Of a DNA stretch of 64,000 nucleotides, positions 54,243 through 63,907 are shown piece after piece (position 1 is the first letter of the stretch; every line of letters begins with the position of its first letter). The notes beneath the pieces were generated by a model. The model worked only from the letters and a program-made list of their open reading frames with translations. It did no database searches and was not told the origin of the DNA. Origin of the DNA: Alphaproteobacteria bacterium (GTDB taxonomy: Bacteria; Pseudomonadota; Alphaproteobacteria; Micavibrionales; UBA2020); NCBI GenBank assembly GCA_016794125.1, contig JAEUKT010000002.1, forward strand, positions 498,848 to 562,847. The letters run 5' to 3'. Position numbers and translations under genes: made by a program.

Positions 54243-55283
54243 ATGTCTCAAGCTTCGGCACCGCAAACGATTATATCCAGTCCCTTCCTTAGGGCTTTGC
54301 AAGGCATAGCACAAACGCCAACGCCCTTCTGGCTAATGCGGCAGGCGGGACGCTACCTGCCGGAATACCGTGCCCTGCGCGCGACGGCAGGCTCCTTCTT
54401 GGACCTGTGCTTCAATCCGGAATTTGCTGCCGAAGTGACTCTACAGCCGATCCGTCGCTTCGATATGGATGCCGCTATCCTCTTTTCCGATATTCTGGTC
54501 ATTCCCCACGCGCTGGGGCAGGAGCTTGATTTCGTCGTAGGCGAGGGGCCGAGGCTGGGCGAACTCGATGTTGCGAGACTTTCCTACGATGCTGACAGGT
54601 TATCACCGGTTTACGAAACCATTCGCCGTGTGCGGCGCGAACTTGCGCCCGACAAGGCGCTGATCGGCTTTGCGGGCGCGCCATGGACTGTCGCCTGCTA
54701 TATGGTGGACGGGCAGGGCGGTGGCGAATTCCTGCGCACAAAAACTTTCGCTTATAAAAATCCCGAAGCCTTTGATGCGTTGATTGGCAAGGTGGTCGAT
54801 GCAACGGTCACTTATCTGGTCGCGCAGGTGCGCGCAGGTGCGGATGCCTTACAATTGTTCGACAGCTGGTCGGGACTGTTACCGGAACCTTACTTTACGC
54901 GCTGGGTTATCAAACCGTCTCAGGAAATCCGCAAGCGCCTTGCAAAAGAATGCCCGCAAACGCCGATGATCGGCTTTCCGCGCGGCGCGGGCGGGTTGTG
55001 TCACCGTTACGCGGAACAAACGGGTTTTAACGGTATCGGCCTTGATACGCAGGTACCGCTCGACTGGGCCATCGCAAATTTCGGCAAGGGCAGGTGCCTG
55101 CAGGGAAACCTCGACCCCGTATTGCTATTGACGGGCGGCGTGGCTCTGGAACAGGGCGTACGGAATATACTGGATGCCGCCCGCGGCCAGCCGTTTATTT
55201 TCAACCTCGGCCATGGCGTGATTAAAGAAACCCCGCCGGAACATGTCGCACTGCTCGCCAAAACAATCCGGAGCTACCGCTGA
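54243..55283 (+). CDS. hemE: Uroporphyrinogen decarboxylase
   Basis: A 346-residue HemE converting uroporphyrinogen III to coproporphyrinogen III. Signatures PFWLMRQAGRYLPEYR, ILFSDILVIPHALG, GFAGAPWTVACYMVDG, LFDSWSGLL and FNLGHGVIKETPPEHV are all present. GGGAA lies 6 bases before the ATG. First gene of hemE-hemH-hemJ, directly right of the predicted origin, as in Caulobacter. Confidence 0.97.
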   Translation: MSQASAPQTIISSPFLRALQGIAQTPTPFWLMRQAGRYLPEYRALRATAGSFLDLCFNPEFAAEVTLQPIRRFDMDAAILFSDILVIPHALGQELDFVVGEGPRLGELDVARLSYDADRLSPVYETIRRVRRELAPDKALIGFAGAPWTVACYMVDGQGGGEFLRTKTFAYKNPEAFDALIGKVVDATVTYLVAQVRAGADALQLFDSWSGLLPEPYFTRWVIKPSQEIRKRLAKECPQTPMIGFPRGAGGLCHRYAEQTGFNGIGLDTQVPLDWAIANFGKGRCLQGNLDPVLLLTGGVALEQGVRNILDAARGQPFIFNLGHGVIKETPPEHVALLAKTIRSYR

Positions 55284-56335
55284 TGAAAACAGCCGTTGTC
55301 CTGTTCAACCTCGGCGGGCCGCTCCAGAAAGCGGATATCAAGCCCTTCCTGTTCAATTTCTTCATGGACAAGAATATCATCGCAGCGCCGCTGCCGATCC
55401 GTTATTTCATCGCCAAATATATCTCCCGTACGCGCGGCGAAGGGGCTGCTCTGGAGGCCTATGGACGTCTCGGGTTCAAATCGCCCCTGCTGCAAAACAC
55501 GCAGGCACAGGCGCGGGCGCTGGAGGCTGCGCTGAACAAGCGCATGCCGAATGTGAATGACATGGTCGAAGTTTTCGTCTCCATGCGTTATTGGGAACCC
55601 TCCGCCGAAGATACCGTCGACGCGCTGGAAGCTTACAGGCCTGACCGCATCGTCATGCTTCCGCTTTATCCCGAATATTCGACGACGACGACGAAATCTT
55701 CGTTCGAAAACTTCTGGCGCGCTGTGCAGGCGGCAGATGGCGACCTGCATAAAAACTGGGACGATATCGCCGTGCATCGCATCGGCTGCTATCCGCTGAT
55801 GAAGGGATTCATAGATGCGTCGGCAGAGCTTATTGTAAACATTTTGAAACAGGCACCCGCCAATACCCGCGTATTGTTTTCGGCGCACGGCCTGCCGGAA
55901 AAAATCGTGCAGGGCGGCGACCCGTATCAGGATCATTGCGAAAAATCCGCTGCGGCGATTGCCGCAAAGCTTGGCTTGTCTGCTAACCAGTGGCGTATCT
56001 GCTATCAAAGCCGCATCGGCCCGCTGAAATGGATCGGACCTTCTATCCGCGAGGAACTGGAACAGGCAGCGAAGGACCAGGTGGGCGTTGTGATATATCC
56101 CCACGCCTTTGTTTCCGAACATGTGGAAACGCTGGTCGAGCTGGACGAAGAATTCAAGAAAGAAGCCGAGCATCTGGGCGTGCCATACTATGCGCGCGTG
56201 CCGACCGTATCGACGCATCCCCTGTTCATCGACGGGCTTGCCGATATGGTGATGGAAGAAATTGCCGGAAAGGAACAACCACGCATCTGCGGCGGAAAAT
56301 TTAGCCGTTGCGGGTGCATCAAGGAGGCCGGATGA
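55283..56335 (+). CDS. hemH: Ferrochelatase
   Basis: A 350-residue HemH inserting Fe2+ into protoporphyrin IX. VVLFNLGGPL start, YPEYSTTTTKSSFENF, catalytic His in LFSAHGLPEKIV and the C-terminal HVETLVELDEEFKKEAEHLG. The last residues (RICGGKFSRCGCIKE) carry three cysteines that could bind a [2Fe-2S] cluster, as in some bacterial ferrochelatases. Start and hemE stop overlap (TGATG). Confidence 0.96.
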   Translation: MKTAVVLFNLGGPLQKADIKPFLFNFFMDKNIIAAPLPIRYFIAKYISRTRGEGAALEAYGRLGFKSPLLQNTQAQARALEAALNKRMPNVNDMVEVFVSMRYWEPSAEDTVDALEAYRPDRIVMLPLYPEYSTTTTKSSFENFWRAVQAADGDLHKNWDDIAVHRIGCYPLMKGFIDASAELIVNILKQAPANTRVLFSAHGLPEKIVQGGDPYQDHCEKSAAAIAAKLGLSANQWRICYQSRIGPLKWIGPSIREELEQAAKDQVGVVIYPHAFVSEHVETLVELDEEFKKEAEHLGVPYYARVPTVSTHPLFIDGLADMVMEEIAGKEQPRICGGKFSRCGCIKEAG

Positions 56336-56778
56336 AAGAATTCATCTTCGCGCATTACGATGTATTCAAATCGCTGCACCTGATAGCGGTCATTTCATGG
56401 ATGGCAGGGCTATTGTACCTGCCGCGCCTGTTTGTCTATCACGCCGATGCCGACAAGGGGTCGGAGCTTTCCGAAACGCTGAAGATCATGGAACGCAAGT
56501 TGTTGCGGCTCATTATGAACCCCGCCATGATCGCCGCTTATGTTTTCGGCAGCCTGATGCTCTGGGCGAATGCCGACCTGCTGAAAATGCCCTGGATGCA
56601 TGTCAAGATTACGCTGGTTGTGCTGATGACCGTCTTTCATCATGCGCTGGGCCGCTGGCGGAAGGCATTCGTGGCCGATGCCAACAAGCACAGCCATAAA
56701 TTTTACCGCCGCGTGAACGAAATCCCGACCATTCTGATGATCCTCATCGTCTTTATGGTCATTACGAAGCCTTTCTGA
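56332..56778 (+). CDS. hemJ: Protoporphyrinogen oxidase HemJ
   Basis: A 148-residue membrane protein with four hydrophobic helices. KSLHLIAVISWMAGLLYLPRLFVYH, with the conserved His, WMAGLLYLPR and H of HemJ, and NEIPTILMILIVFMVI near the end. HemJ oxidises protoporphyrinogen IX in bacteria lacking HemG/HemY. AAGGAGG is 4 bases before the ATG, which overlaps the hemH stop (ATGA). Confidence 0.95.
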   Translation: MKEFIFAHYDVFKSLHLIAVISWMAGLLYLPRLFVYHADADKGSELSETLKIMERKLLRLIMNPAMIAAYVFGSLMLWANADLLKMPWMHVKITLVVLMTVFHHALGRWRKAFVADANKHSHKFYRRVNEIPTILMILIVFMVITKPF

Positions 56779-56823
56779 TTCCATAATGATTCCAAGACGC
56801 TAGTTTTACTTAATACTTTAGCG

Positions 56824-56852
56824 TTGACATACAAAGGCTTCTTTGTTAAAAC
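56824..56852 (+). promoter_or_regulatory. Predicted rho promoter
   Basis: Perfect -35 TTGACA (56824-56829), 17 bases, then TAAAAC (56847-56852, four of six matches to TATAAT). This leaves a leader of about 150 bases before the rho GTG, long enough for the autoregulation known for rho in other bacteria. Confidence 0.45.
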
Positions 56853-57007
56853 TTAAAGTATCAAGCCTTAAATCAAAGGGCAGACCCCGCCGGAATTTCC
56901 GTGGCGGGCGTGGCATCCAAAAAAAACATCAGCCATCACGCCAAAACAAAATTCCCATCACCGCAACACGACTTTTCCCGACCTAAAAGAACGAAAGAAC
57001 AACACAA

Positions 57008-58483
57008 GTGGCAAAACCCCCCAGACATTCCGGCAGCCGTCACGGCGGCGGATCCCGTCATCACGGCGGACACGGCGGCAACAATAACGACGGAAACGAT
57101 TTCCCGCATCAGGGCCCGCAATCCGATGTGACGCCTGAAGAAGAAGCCGCCGCTGCGAAGCGCGACCCTAATGCCAAGGTCATGGACCTGCATGAACTGA
57201 AAACCAAATCACCCGCCGACCTGCTGGCCTATGCCGAAAGCCTCCAGTTGGAAAACGCCTCGGCCATGCGCAAACAGGAAATGATGTTTGCGATCCTGAA
57301 ACGCCTTGCCGAACAGGATGTGCCAATCCTGGGCGCCGGCGTGCTGGAAGTATTGCAGGACGGCTTCGGCTTCCTGCGCAGCCCGGAAGAAAACTACCTG
57401 CCGGGCCCCGACGACATTTACGTTTCTCCCTCCCAGATCAAGCGTTTCGGCCTGCGCACCGGCGACACCGTCGAAGGCGAAATCCGCGCGCCGAAGGATA
57501 ACGAGCGCTACTTCGCTCTCCTGCGCGTCAACCAGATCAACTTCGAAAGCCCGGAAAACATCCGTCACCGGATCAACTTCGACAACCTGACCCCGCTTTA
57601 CCCAGACCGCAAGATCAAGCTGGAACTGGACGACCCGACCGACAAGGGCGGCGGCGTCAAGAAAGAAACCAAGACCAACAAGAACGCAGCCGTGCAGCTG
57701 CAGCGCGTGATCGAACTGGTCTCGCCGCTCGGCTTCGGCCAGCGCGCGCTGATCGTGGCACCGCCGCGCACCGGTAAAACGGTCATGATGCAGAACATCG
57801 CGCATTCGATCGAAACCAACCATCCCGGCGCGTACCTGATCGTCCTCCTCATCGACGAACGTCCCGAGGAAGTGACCGACATGGCGCGTTCCGTGAAGGG
57901 CGAAGTCATTTCCTCCACCTTCGACGAACCGGCCGCGCGTCACGTGCAGGTAGCCGAAATGGTGCTGGAAAAAGCAAAACGCCTTGTCGAACACAAGCGC
58001 GATGTCGTGATCCTGCTCGATTCCATCACGCGCCTTGGCCGCGCGTACAACACGGTCGTTCCGTCGTCGGGAAAAGTCCTGACCGGCGGTGTCGATGCGA
58101 ACGCGCTGCAACGTCCGAAACGCTTCTTCGGCGCGGCGCGTAACATCGAACAGGGTGGCTCACTCACGATCATTTCAACCGCGCTGATCGATACCGGTTC
58201 GCGCATGGACGAGGTGATTTTCGAGGAGTTCAAAGGTACCGGTAACTCGGAAATCGTCCTCGACCGCAAGCTCTCCGACAAGCGCGTCTTCCCGGCGATC
58301 GACATCCAGAAGTCGGGTACGCGCAAAGAAGAGCTGCTGGTCGAACAGGGCATGCTGTCGAAAATGTGGATCCTGCGCAAGCTGATGTCCCCCATGGGTA
58401 CGACAGACAGCATGGAATTCCTCATCGACAAAATGAAGGACACCAAGAACAACGACGAGTTCTTCAAGCTGATGAACCAGTAA
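57008..58483 (+). CDS. rho: Transcription termination factor Rho
   Basis: A 491-residue Rho helicase. From about residue 60 comes the usual fold: [23 protein letters not shown]-binding (cold-shock-like) domain with [26 protein letters not shown], Walker [13 protein letters not shown], Walker B region [18 protein letters not shown] and Q/R-loops. The first 45 residues are a His/Gly/Asn-rich, disordered extension ([20 protein letters not shown]) absent from short Rho proteins. The GTG start has no strong Shine-Dalgarno. Confidence 0.97.
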   Translation: MAKPPRHSGSRHGGGSRHHGGHGGNNNDGNDFPHQGPQSDVTPEEEAAAAKRDPNAKVMDLHELKTKSPADLLAYAESLQLENASAMRKQEMMFAILKRLAEQDVPILGAGVLEVLQDGFGFLRSPEENYLPGPDDIYVSPSQIKRFGLRTGDTVEGEIRAPKDNERYFALLRVNQINFESPENIRHRINFDNLTPLYPDRKIKLELDDPTDKGGGVKKETKTNKNAAVQLQRVIELVSPLGFGQRALIVAPPRTGKTVMMQNIAHSIETNHPGAYLIVLLIDERPEEVTDMARSVKGEVISSTFDEPAARHVQVAEMVLEKAKRLVEHKRDVVILLDSITRLGRAYNTVVPSSGKVLTGGVDANALQRPKRFFGAARNIEQGGSLTIISTALIDTGSRMDEVIFEEFKGTGNSEIVLDRKLSDKRVFPAIDIQKSGTRKEELLVEQGMLSKMWILRKLMSPMGTTDSMEFLIDKMKDTKNNDEFFKLMNQ

Positions 58484-58492
58484 AGGGCCGAT

Positions 58493-59014
58493 ATGCCCAG
58501 CACCGGTGTTATCCTCTCAATACTGGCGCTTCTGGTCGCGGTCTTCCTGATCCGCGAACATTTTGTCCTGTGGAAGGGCACCAAGCAGCGCAGCAAGCTT
58601 TGGGTGCAGTTCAAGCCGGATGATCCATTGATGACCGCGGCAGCGCAAAAAGCGCGCGATTTGCTGCCATTGTTCGATACGCTGCGGGAAAAATATCCGC
58701 GTTATTCGTCGTTGGCGCTCGGGCCGATCCGCGAAGACGGCGATACGACGCCTGTGCTTGTCCGGCGCAAAACAGAAGAAGGTTACATCGTCTGCCGCGC
58801 TGAAAACAAGAAAGACGGCACCGCCGTTGAAGTCGGCGACGAGTTCCTAGCGAAAACAGGCGATATCGTCGACTGGATTGTCTATGAAAGCGAGAAGAAA
58901 GACCGCATTTATGGCGGATATACCTTGCGTGCCGTCGTGGAAATCGCCGAACGCGACGGATTTTTTGTCCCCGCGCCCGCCCGTCGCCAATTCGAGAAAT
59001 TTATCGACGCTTAG
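58493..59014 (+). CDS. Membrane-anchored DUF2314-like protein
   Basis: A 173-residue protein with an N-terminal membrane helix (VILSILALLVAVFLI) and a soluble domain whose C-terminal part has the DUF2314-like pattern VEVGDEFLAKTGDIVDWIVYESEKKDRIYGGYTLRAV. Function of that family is unknown. AAAGGG is 5 bases before the ATG, 9 bases after rho, so it is probably co-transcribed with rho. Confidence 0.72.
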   Translation: MPSTGVILSILALLVAVFLIREHFVLWKGTKQRSKLWVQFKPDDPLMTAAAQKARDLLPLFDTLREKYPRYSSLALGPIREDGDTTPVLVRRKTEEGYIVCRAENKKDGTAVEVGDEFLAKTGDIVDWIVYESEKKDRIYGGYTLRAVVEIAERDGFFVPAPARRQFEKFIDA

Positions 59015-60648
59015 GGCGTGCCAACCGACACGCCGGCCATCTTCAGCAGCGTCAGCACCCATGATGGTTTCTGGAACGCAAAAAACGCGCAAAGCGCCCA
59101 GGCTACAAGCGTCGTGCCCAGCGCATGCGTGCCCTGCTCGCCCGCCGGGGGCAGACCCCTGTCCGTATTGTTGACCACCTCGCCCGGCAGCAGTTTTTGC
59201 AATGCACCGCCCGCCATATAACGCACCGTCATCCATGCGATGAAGAACCCGGTTAGCCACACAAGAAGATCGGCAACGAACGCGAATTTGGCATAGCCAA
59301 GCGCGCCAATTTTGGCCGCATTATACATTTGCGCAGGGCTGAAGTAATATCCCGCATAAAAGCCAGCGGCAATCAGGCTGCCAAGGATAAGCCCCTTGAT
59401 GCGCGGGCCCTTACTGATGGCCAGAATGGCACTGCCCGCGTATTTAATGCCTGCCTTGATGAATTTATCGGATATCACCAACGGATATTCGGCAATGATC
59501 GTTTGGTACACCTGACGTTTGGAATGATGGGACAGTCCGCTCAGGATCTGGCGCAGCACGCGGTACTTACAGGCCTGCGCGATTAACGCTTCGGCAGCCA
59601 GCGGACCTTTAGACAGCTTGAACAGCGCGTTGATGCCGGGCTTGATGACGGGGTCCAGCACCGGGTCGATGCCCATGATCTTGCCGGTCAGTCCTGCGAC
59701 ACCGGACGGATATTGCTTGCCTTCAATCGAAAATTCCACGTTCGCGATAGGCAGGAACGCAAGGAAGGGCACGACCAGAAGTTTTTGCTCGGTGTTCTGG
59801 TTCAGGCGGAAAATTTCCGCATGCTCCTCGGTCGCCAGTTCGCGTTCGCCCAACCGGTCTATAATTTCCTGCAGGTCCTGCGGCATCAGCTCGCGATCCA
59901 TTTCGAACTTGCCCTCGGCATGGAATGTCATGTCGTAGGTATGCGTCCAGAAACCGCTGCGGTCGCATTCGGTGCAGGCAATCTTGGTCTGGCCGCGGCA
60001 GATGCTGCATTTGACCGACTTCATGCCGTTGCAGGCGGTGCATAAAATGCGCCCGACAGATGAACAGCGCTGGCACGGGATATACCCGCCGTCCTGGGAT
60101 TGTACGCCGCCGCTGCCATAGCATGCTGGGCATTGCGCCTGACCGGTCGATGCGCAGTTAACACAGCCCACGCCGCCCGTGCCGCTGCAGGTGGTGCAGG
60201 GATAGCTTGCAAGGCCGGCGCATTTCGAACACCGGTCGACAACGCAAAACTGTTTTTGGGTCACTTTCAGCGGATGCTTGAACGGCTTCATGCCCCAGCC
60301 GCGACCGGGGTCCTGGTCCAGCACCTGCAGCAACTCGATCTGGACGTTTTTGTCTGTCACGGCTTCAGGCGCAAGAGCGGCGGCAGCGGCAATCACCGCA
60401 GCTTCGCTATCCAACACTTTTCCGTGCTCGCGCTTGCCGCTGAGCTGGCCTTTGACGAAGTCGGGCTTCAGCTCGATGAAAATGGCGCCCGGAAGCTGAT
60501 GTACCAGTGTTTCGTGCCGCGCAAGACGCACTTGTTCGGCTTTCAGCCCGTTGCCATCGACCAGCCTGCCTAGTGTTTCGGCCGCTTTCTGGCTGATCTG
60601 GAAGTGCTGTTCCGACGGTTGTTCGGGGACGAAATCCGGCTCCGACAT
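59011..60648 (-). CDS. Membrane protein with eight CxxC motifs in two DnaJ-zinc-finger-like blocks
   Basis: A 545-residue protein. After about 135 residues of soluble N-terminus, eight CxxC motifs follow at residues 140, 151, 162, 173 and then 192, 203, 214, 225: two blocks of four at an exact 11-residue period with a 19-residue step between. Several resemble CxxCxGxG of DnaJ (CTTCSGTG, CPACYGSG). Three C-terminal membrane helices follow (GLILGSLIAAGFYAGYYF, FAFVADLLVWLTGFFIAWMTV, TLVAWALCAFFAF). No J-domain. It is likely a zinc-binding membrane scaffold or chaperone; the role is unknown. Start at 60648 overlaps the upstream hydrolase stop (TAATG). Confidence 0.78.
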   Translation of the reverse strand: MSEPDFVPEQPSEQHFQISQKAAETLGRLVDGNGLKAEQVRLARHETLVHQLPGAIFIELKPDFVKGQLSGKREHGKVLDSEAAVIAAAAALAPEAVTDKNVQIELLQVLDQDPGRGWGMKPFKHPLKVTQKQFCVVDRCSKCAGLASYPCTTCSGTGGVGCVNCASTGQAQCPACYGSGGVQSQDGGYIPCQRCSSVGRILCTACNGMKSVKCSICRGQTKIACTECDRSGFWTHTYDMTFHAEGKFEMDRELMPQDLQEIIDRLGERELATEEHAEIFRLNQNTEQKLLVVPFLAFLPIANVEFSIEGKQYPSGVAGLTGKIMGIDPVLDPVIKPGINALFKLSKGPLAAEALIAQACKYRVLRQILSGLSHHSKRQVYQTIIAEYPLVISDKFIKAGIKYAGSAILAISKGPRIKGLILGSLIAAGFYAGYYFSPAQMYNAAKIGALGYAKFAFVADLLVWLTGFFIAWMTVRYMAGGALQKLLPGEVVNNTDRGLPPAGEQGTHALGTTLVAWALCAFFAFQKPSWVLTLLKMAGVSVGTP

Positions 60649-61364
60649 TATTTGTCCCCGCTCTTGCTCAGGTGCTGCGCCAGGAAATCGGCAGTACGCG
60701 CGTTGGCCATATGCGCCGCTTCCTTGTCGTAGTGATCGCCGCCTTCGCGCGCAAAAGCGTGATCGACGCCGGGATAGACGTGGATTTCGACATTGTCGTG
60801 GCTGTTCAGCGTTGCGCGGATTTTCTGCTGCGCGGGCATCGGGACAAACTTGTCTTTTTCGGCGATATGCATCAACAGCTGATGGCGGATGTCGCCCGCC
60901 TCGTCCAGCATGTCCTGAATGCCGACACCGTAATAGCTGACGTTGCAATCCGCATCCGACCGCGCCGCCATCAGGAAAGCAAGCTTGCCGCCCAGACAGT
61001 ATCCAAGCGTACCCGCCTTGCCTGTGCAGCCCTTGTCGTTTCGGATATGGGCAAGGGTTGATTTCAAATCTTCGATGCCCAGATCGACATTAAAACCCTG
61101 ATAAAGCTTGAACGCCTGCGCCCATTCGGCTTCGGACTTGTCCGTCAGCTGCACGCCCGGTTCCTGCCGCCAAAAAAGGTCGGGGGCGATCGCAATAAAA
61201 CCGGCCGCAGCCAGGTTGTCGCAGATATCACGCATTACTTTATTGATGCCGAAAATTTCCTGGATGACGACCACAGCCGATGACGGCGTTTTACTTTCGG
61301 GATAGGACACATAGGCACCGAACTGGCCGCCGTCATGTGCTTTTATTTGTATATCTTTTTTCAT
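60648..61364 (-). CDS. Dienelactone hydrolase family protein
   Basis: A 238-residue alpha/beta hydrolase with nucleophile Cys in LGYCLGGKLAF, Glu in IQEIFGINK, Asp (AEKDKFVP) and His in GVDHAFAREGG, the triad of dienelactone hydrolases. The physiological substrate is unclear, since no aromatic-degradation genes are nearby. GAGGG is 8 bases before the ATG. Co-transcribed with the CxxC membrane protein. Confidence 0.9.
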   Translation of the reverse strand: MKKDIQIKAHDGGQFGAYVSYPESKTPSSAVVVIQEIFGINKVMRDICDNLAAAGFIAIAPDLFWRQEPGVQLTDKSEAEWAQAFKLYQGFNVDLGIEDLKSTLAHIRNDKGCTGKAGTLGYCLGGKLAFLMAARSDADCNVSYYGVGIQDMLDEAGDIRHQLLMHIAEKDKFVPMPAQQKIRATLNSHDNVEIHVYPGVDHAFAREGGDHYDKEAAHMANARTADFLAQHLSKSGDK

Positions 61365-61434
61365 ATAAAAACCCTCATAAATCTTTCCCAGACTATCGTC
61401 TTATGAAGGCGGGTCAATATTAAACTGGCGCTGC

Positions 61435-63498
61435 TCAGCCGTCATTCGCAGCTTCATGCCGCCGTCTTGCGCGTTCATCAAGCAGCAGCTCCCGCAGGGC
61501 ATCGGCATCCGTCACGGGCGCGGAACAGCTGCGCCCGAAACAGACATATGCCGCCGCTTTTTCGCCGATGGGTGTCTTGCCGTGCGCGGGGTGGTTTTCG
61601 GGCAGGCTTTTGCCGTCCTGCGTTTCCATCACAACCAGCCGCGGCAGGGAAACGGATTTGATGGCGCCCAGCAGCTGCTCGCGGCCGTTCCTGCCGGCAA
61701 TAACGACCGATGCGGGGTGCGAGAGGAAATCGCTGTTGGCCAGAAGCGTCGAAAGCGGATAAAAGCGCTGCATGATATCGCCGGAAAACGCGCGCGCGGT
61801 TGCTTCGGCATATTCAAGATAATGGGGTTTGCCGGTGACAAGATAAAGCCGCATCAATACGCCCACCATCGTGCCGTTGCCCGCAGGCGTGGCCGTATCA
61901 TCCGCGGTTTTCGGCCGCAACAGCAAATCAGGCTGCGCGGCCGACAGGAAAAACCCCTTGCTGGCGGGATCCCAGTAATCAGCCACCGCGACCGATGCCC
62001 AGGTTTCGGCTTGCGCCAGATAAGCCGTATTGCGCGTTACCTCGTAAAATAGCAACGCCGCCTCGCTCATATTGGCGTAGTCGTCCAGCGTTCCGGCATG
62101 GGCGGATTTTCCGTCGCAAAAAACATGCATCAGCCGGCCGTCCTGCAGCATCATGTTTTGTGTCACGAAACGAAACGCATGTCCTGCCGTTCTCAGCAGC
62201 TCGGGCGCATCCAGCGCCGCATGCGCCAGCAAAAGCCCCGCGATGGCAAGCCCGTTCCAGTCGGCCAGCACCTTGTCGTCGCGTGCGGGCGGCGTGCGCA
62301 GGTCGCGCGATGACTTCAGCTTTTTGCGCAGTGATTGCAGCCTGCGCTCGTCATCCGCCGATAACGGCGTGATTTGCGCCAGACGGTTGGGGATGTTGAC
62401 ACCTTCCCAGTTTCCGCCCTGCGTGATGTCATAGACGCGGCGGAACAGCGCGCTGTCATTGCCGAGCAGCGCGTCGATTTCGGCGGCACGCCAGATATAA
62501 TAAGCGCCTTCTTCGGCATGTCCTGCCGATGTCAGGCTGTCAGCATCGAAGCTGCTGGCAAAGCCTGTGGCGTCGTTATGCGTGACGGACATATCGCGCT
62601 CCAGCCATGCTGCCGTTTCGCGGATGCGCTCGGCGAATAGCGGATTTTTCGTCTCGCGATATACTTCGGATAAAACTTTCAGGAACAGCGCGTTGTCATA
62701 CAGCATCTTCTCGAAATGCGGCACCAGCCATTCGGCATCGACAGTATAACGACAGAACCCGCCGCCCAGATGGTCGTAAAGGCCGCCCTGGCACATATGC
62801 GTCAGGCCGAGAATAACGGCGGATTTGAACGCATCGCTGCCGGTGCGGATATATGCATCCCACAGCAGGGAAATAATCGTCAGCGACGGAAACTTCGGCG
62901 CGTCGCCGATCCCGCCGTTCACGTCGTCCATGCGCGACAGGAAATAAAGGCCGATCTTGTCCAGCGTTTCGCGCGACACGATATGGCCCTCCTGCCGTTC
63001 CTGCAACTTATGCAGGGCCGTTGTCAGGCTTTTCACGTTATGCGTGATCTTGTCCTGTTGCGCATGCCAGCTTTCGTTTACGCCGCGCAAAACCTCGCGA
63101 AAACCGGGCAGCCCGTGGCGGGGCAGGGGCGGGAAATATGTGCCGCCCCAGAACGGTTCGCGCCCGGGTGTCAGGAACATCGTCAGCGGCCAGCCACCCT
63201 GCTGACCCATCAATGCCAGCGCGTTTTGATAGATCATGTCGATATCGGGGCGTTCTTCGCGGTCGACTTTGATATTAATGAAATGTTGGTTCATCAATGC
63301 TGCCGTATCGCCGTCCTCGAAACTTTCATGCGCCATCACATGGCACCAATGACACGCGGCGTAGCCGATCGACAGCAATATGGGCTTGTTCAGGGCTTTC
63401 GCTTTTTCAAAGGCATCGGCACCCCACGGCATCCAATGCACAGGGTTGTCCTTGTGCTGGCGCAGATAGGAGCTTGTCTCGTTTGCCAGAAGATTCAT
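61435..63498 (-). CDS. DUF255 thioredoxin-fold protein (YyaL / SPATA20 family)
   Basis: A 687-residue protein. N-terminal DUF255 domain with a thioredoxin-like CHWC at residues 49-52 ([18 protein letters not shown]), [10 protein letters not shown] and [11 protein letters not shown]; then a long (alpha/alpha) six-hairpin-barrel region like glycosidases ([42 protein letters not shown]). Widespread family of uncertain function, possibly redox-linked. It lies between the hydrolase and a ferredoxin-like gene. Confidence 0.93.
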   Translation of the reverse strand: MNLLANETSSYLRQHKDNPVHWMPWGADAFEKAKALNKPILLSIGYAACHWCHVMAHESFEDGDTAALMNQHFINIKVDREERPDIDMIYQNALALMGQQGGWPLTMFLTPGREPFWGGTYFPPLPRHGLPGFREVLRGVNESWHAQQDKITHNVKSLTTALHKLQERQEGHIVSRETLDKIGLYFLSRMDDVNGGIGDAPKFPSLTIISLLWDAYIRTGSDAFKSAVILGLTHMCQGGLYDHLGGGFCRYTVDAEWLVPHFEKMLYDNALFLKVLSEVYRETKNPLFAERIRETAAWLERDMSVTHNDATGFASSFDADSLTSAGHAEEGAYYIWRAAEIDALLGNDSALFRRVYDITQGGNWEGVNIPNRLAQITPLSADDERRLQSLRKKLKSSRDLRTPPARDDKVLADWNGLAIAGLLLAHAALDAPELLRTAGHAFRFVTQNMMLQDGRLMHVFCDGKSAHAGTLDDYANMSEAALLFYEVTRNTAYLAQAETWASVAVADYWDPASKGFFLSAAQPDLLLRPKTADDTATPAGNGTMVGVLMRLYLVTGKPHYLEYAEATARAFSGDIMQRFYPLSTLLANSDFLSHPASVVIAGRNGREQLLGAIKSVSLPRLVVMETQDGKSLPENHPAHGKTPIGEKAAAYVCFGRSCSAPVTDADALRELLLDERARRRHEAANDG

Positions 63499-63550
63499 AT
63501 TGCTGCCGTCTTTCCTTTAACTTAAGTTAAACCTAGAACGGGGTTTACAC

Positions 63551-63907
63551 ATGAGCAATGACGAATTGTTTTTTCGCCAGCATATCTTTTGCTGCACCAA
63601 CGAACGCCCGCCGGACAGCCCGCGCGGCAGCTGCAAGGCACGCGGCGCAGAACCGCTGCGCAATTATCTGAAGGCGCGTGTCAAGGAACTAGGCATCGAA
63701 GGAGTGCGCGTGAACGGCGCGGGCTGCCTCGACCGTTGCGAGCTTGGGCCGACGATGGTGATTTACCCGGAAGGCACATGGTACACCTATGCCAGCCGTG
63801 AAGATGTGGAGGAAATCATCGAAAGCCATGTGAAAAATGGCAAGCCCGTCGAACGCCTGCTGCTGACCACTGATCAAAAAGAACTCCGCGCCGACCAGCG
63901 AAAATGA
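63551..63907 (+). CDS. [2Fe-2S] thioredoxin-like ferredoxin
   Basis: A 118-residue protein of the thioredoxin-like [2Fe-2S] ferredoxin type. Candidate ligands C15 (HIFCCTNERP), C28 (RGSCKARGAE), C59 and C63 (GAGCLDRCELGP); this C-x12-C ... C-x3-C spacing is the family pattern. TMVIYPEGTWYTY is the conserved strand-turn. Its last bases overlap the mnmE start (ATGA), so it is translated together with mnmE and may act in the same tRNA-modification or Fe-S process; that is inference. Confidence 0.88.
   Translation: MSNDELFFRQHIFCCTNERPPDSPRGSCKARGAEPLRNYLKARVKELGIEGVRVNGAGCLDRCELGPTMVIYPEGTWYTYASREDVEEIIESHVKNGKPVERLLLTTDQKELRADQRK

Noticed and set aside
56901..57131. A 76-codon frame overlapping the rho start.
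   Set aside because: Out-of-frame reading of the rho leader and its low-complexity N-terminus.
62964..62977. A parS-like stretch in the DUF255 gene, where the protein again reads VSRET.
   Set aside because: The DNA is GTTTCGCGCGACAC, with three changes from the parS core and no palindrome, so ParB binding is unlikely; the peptide match is probably chance.
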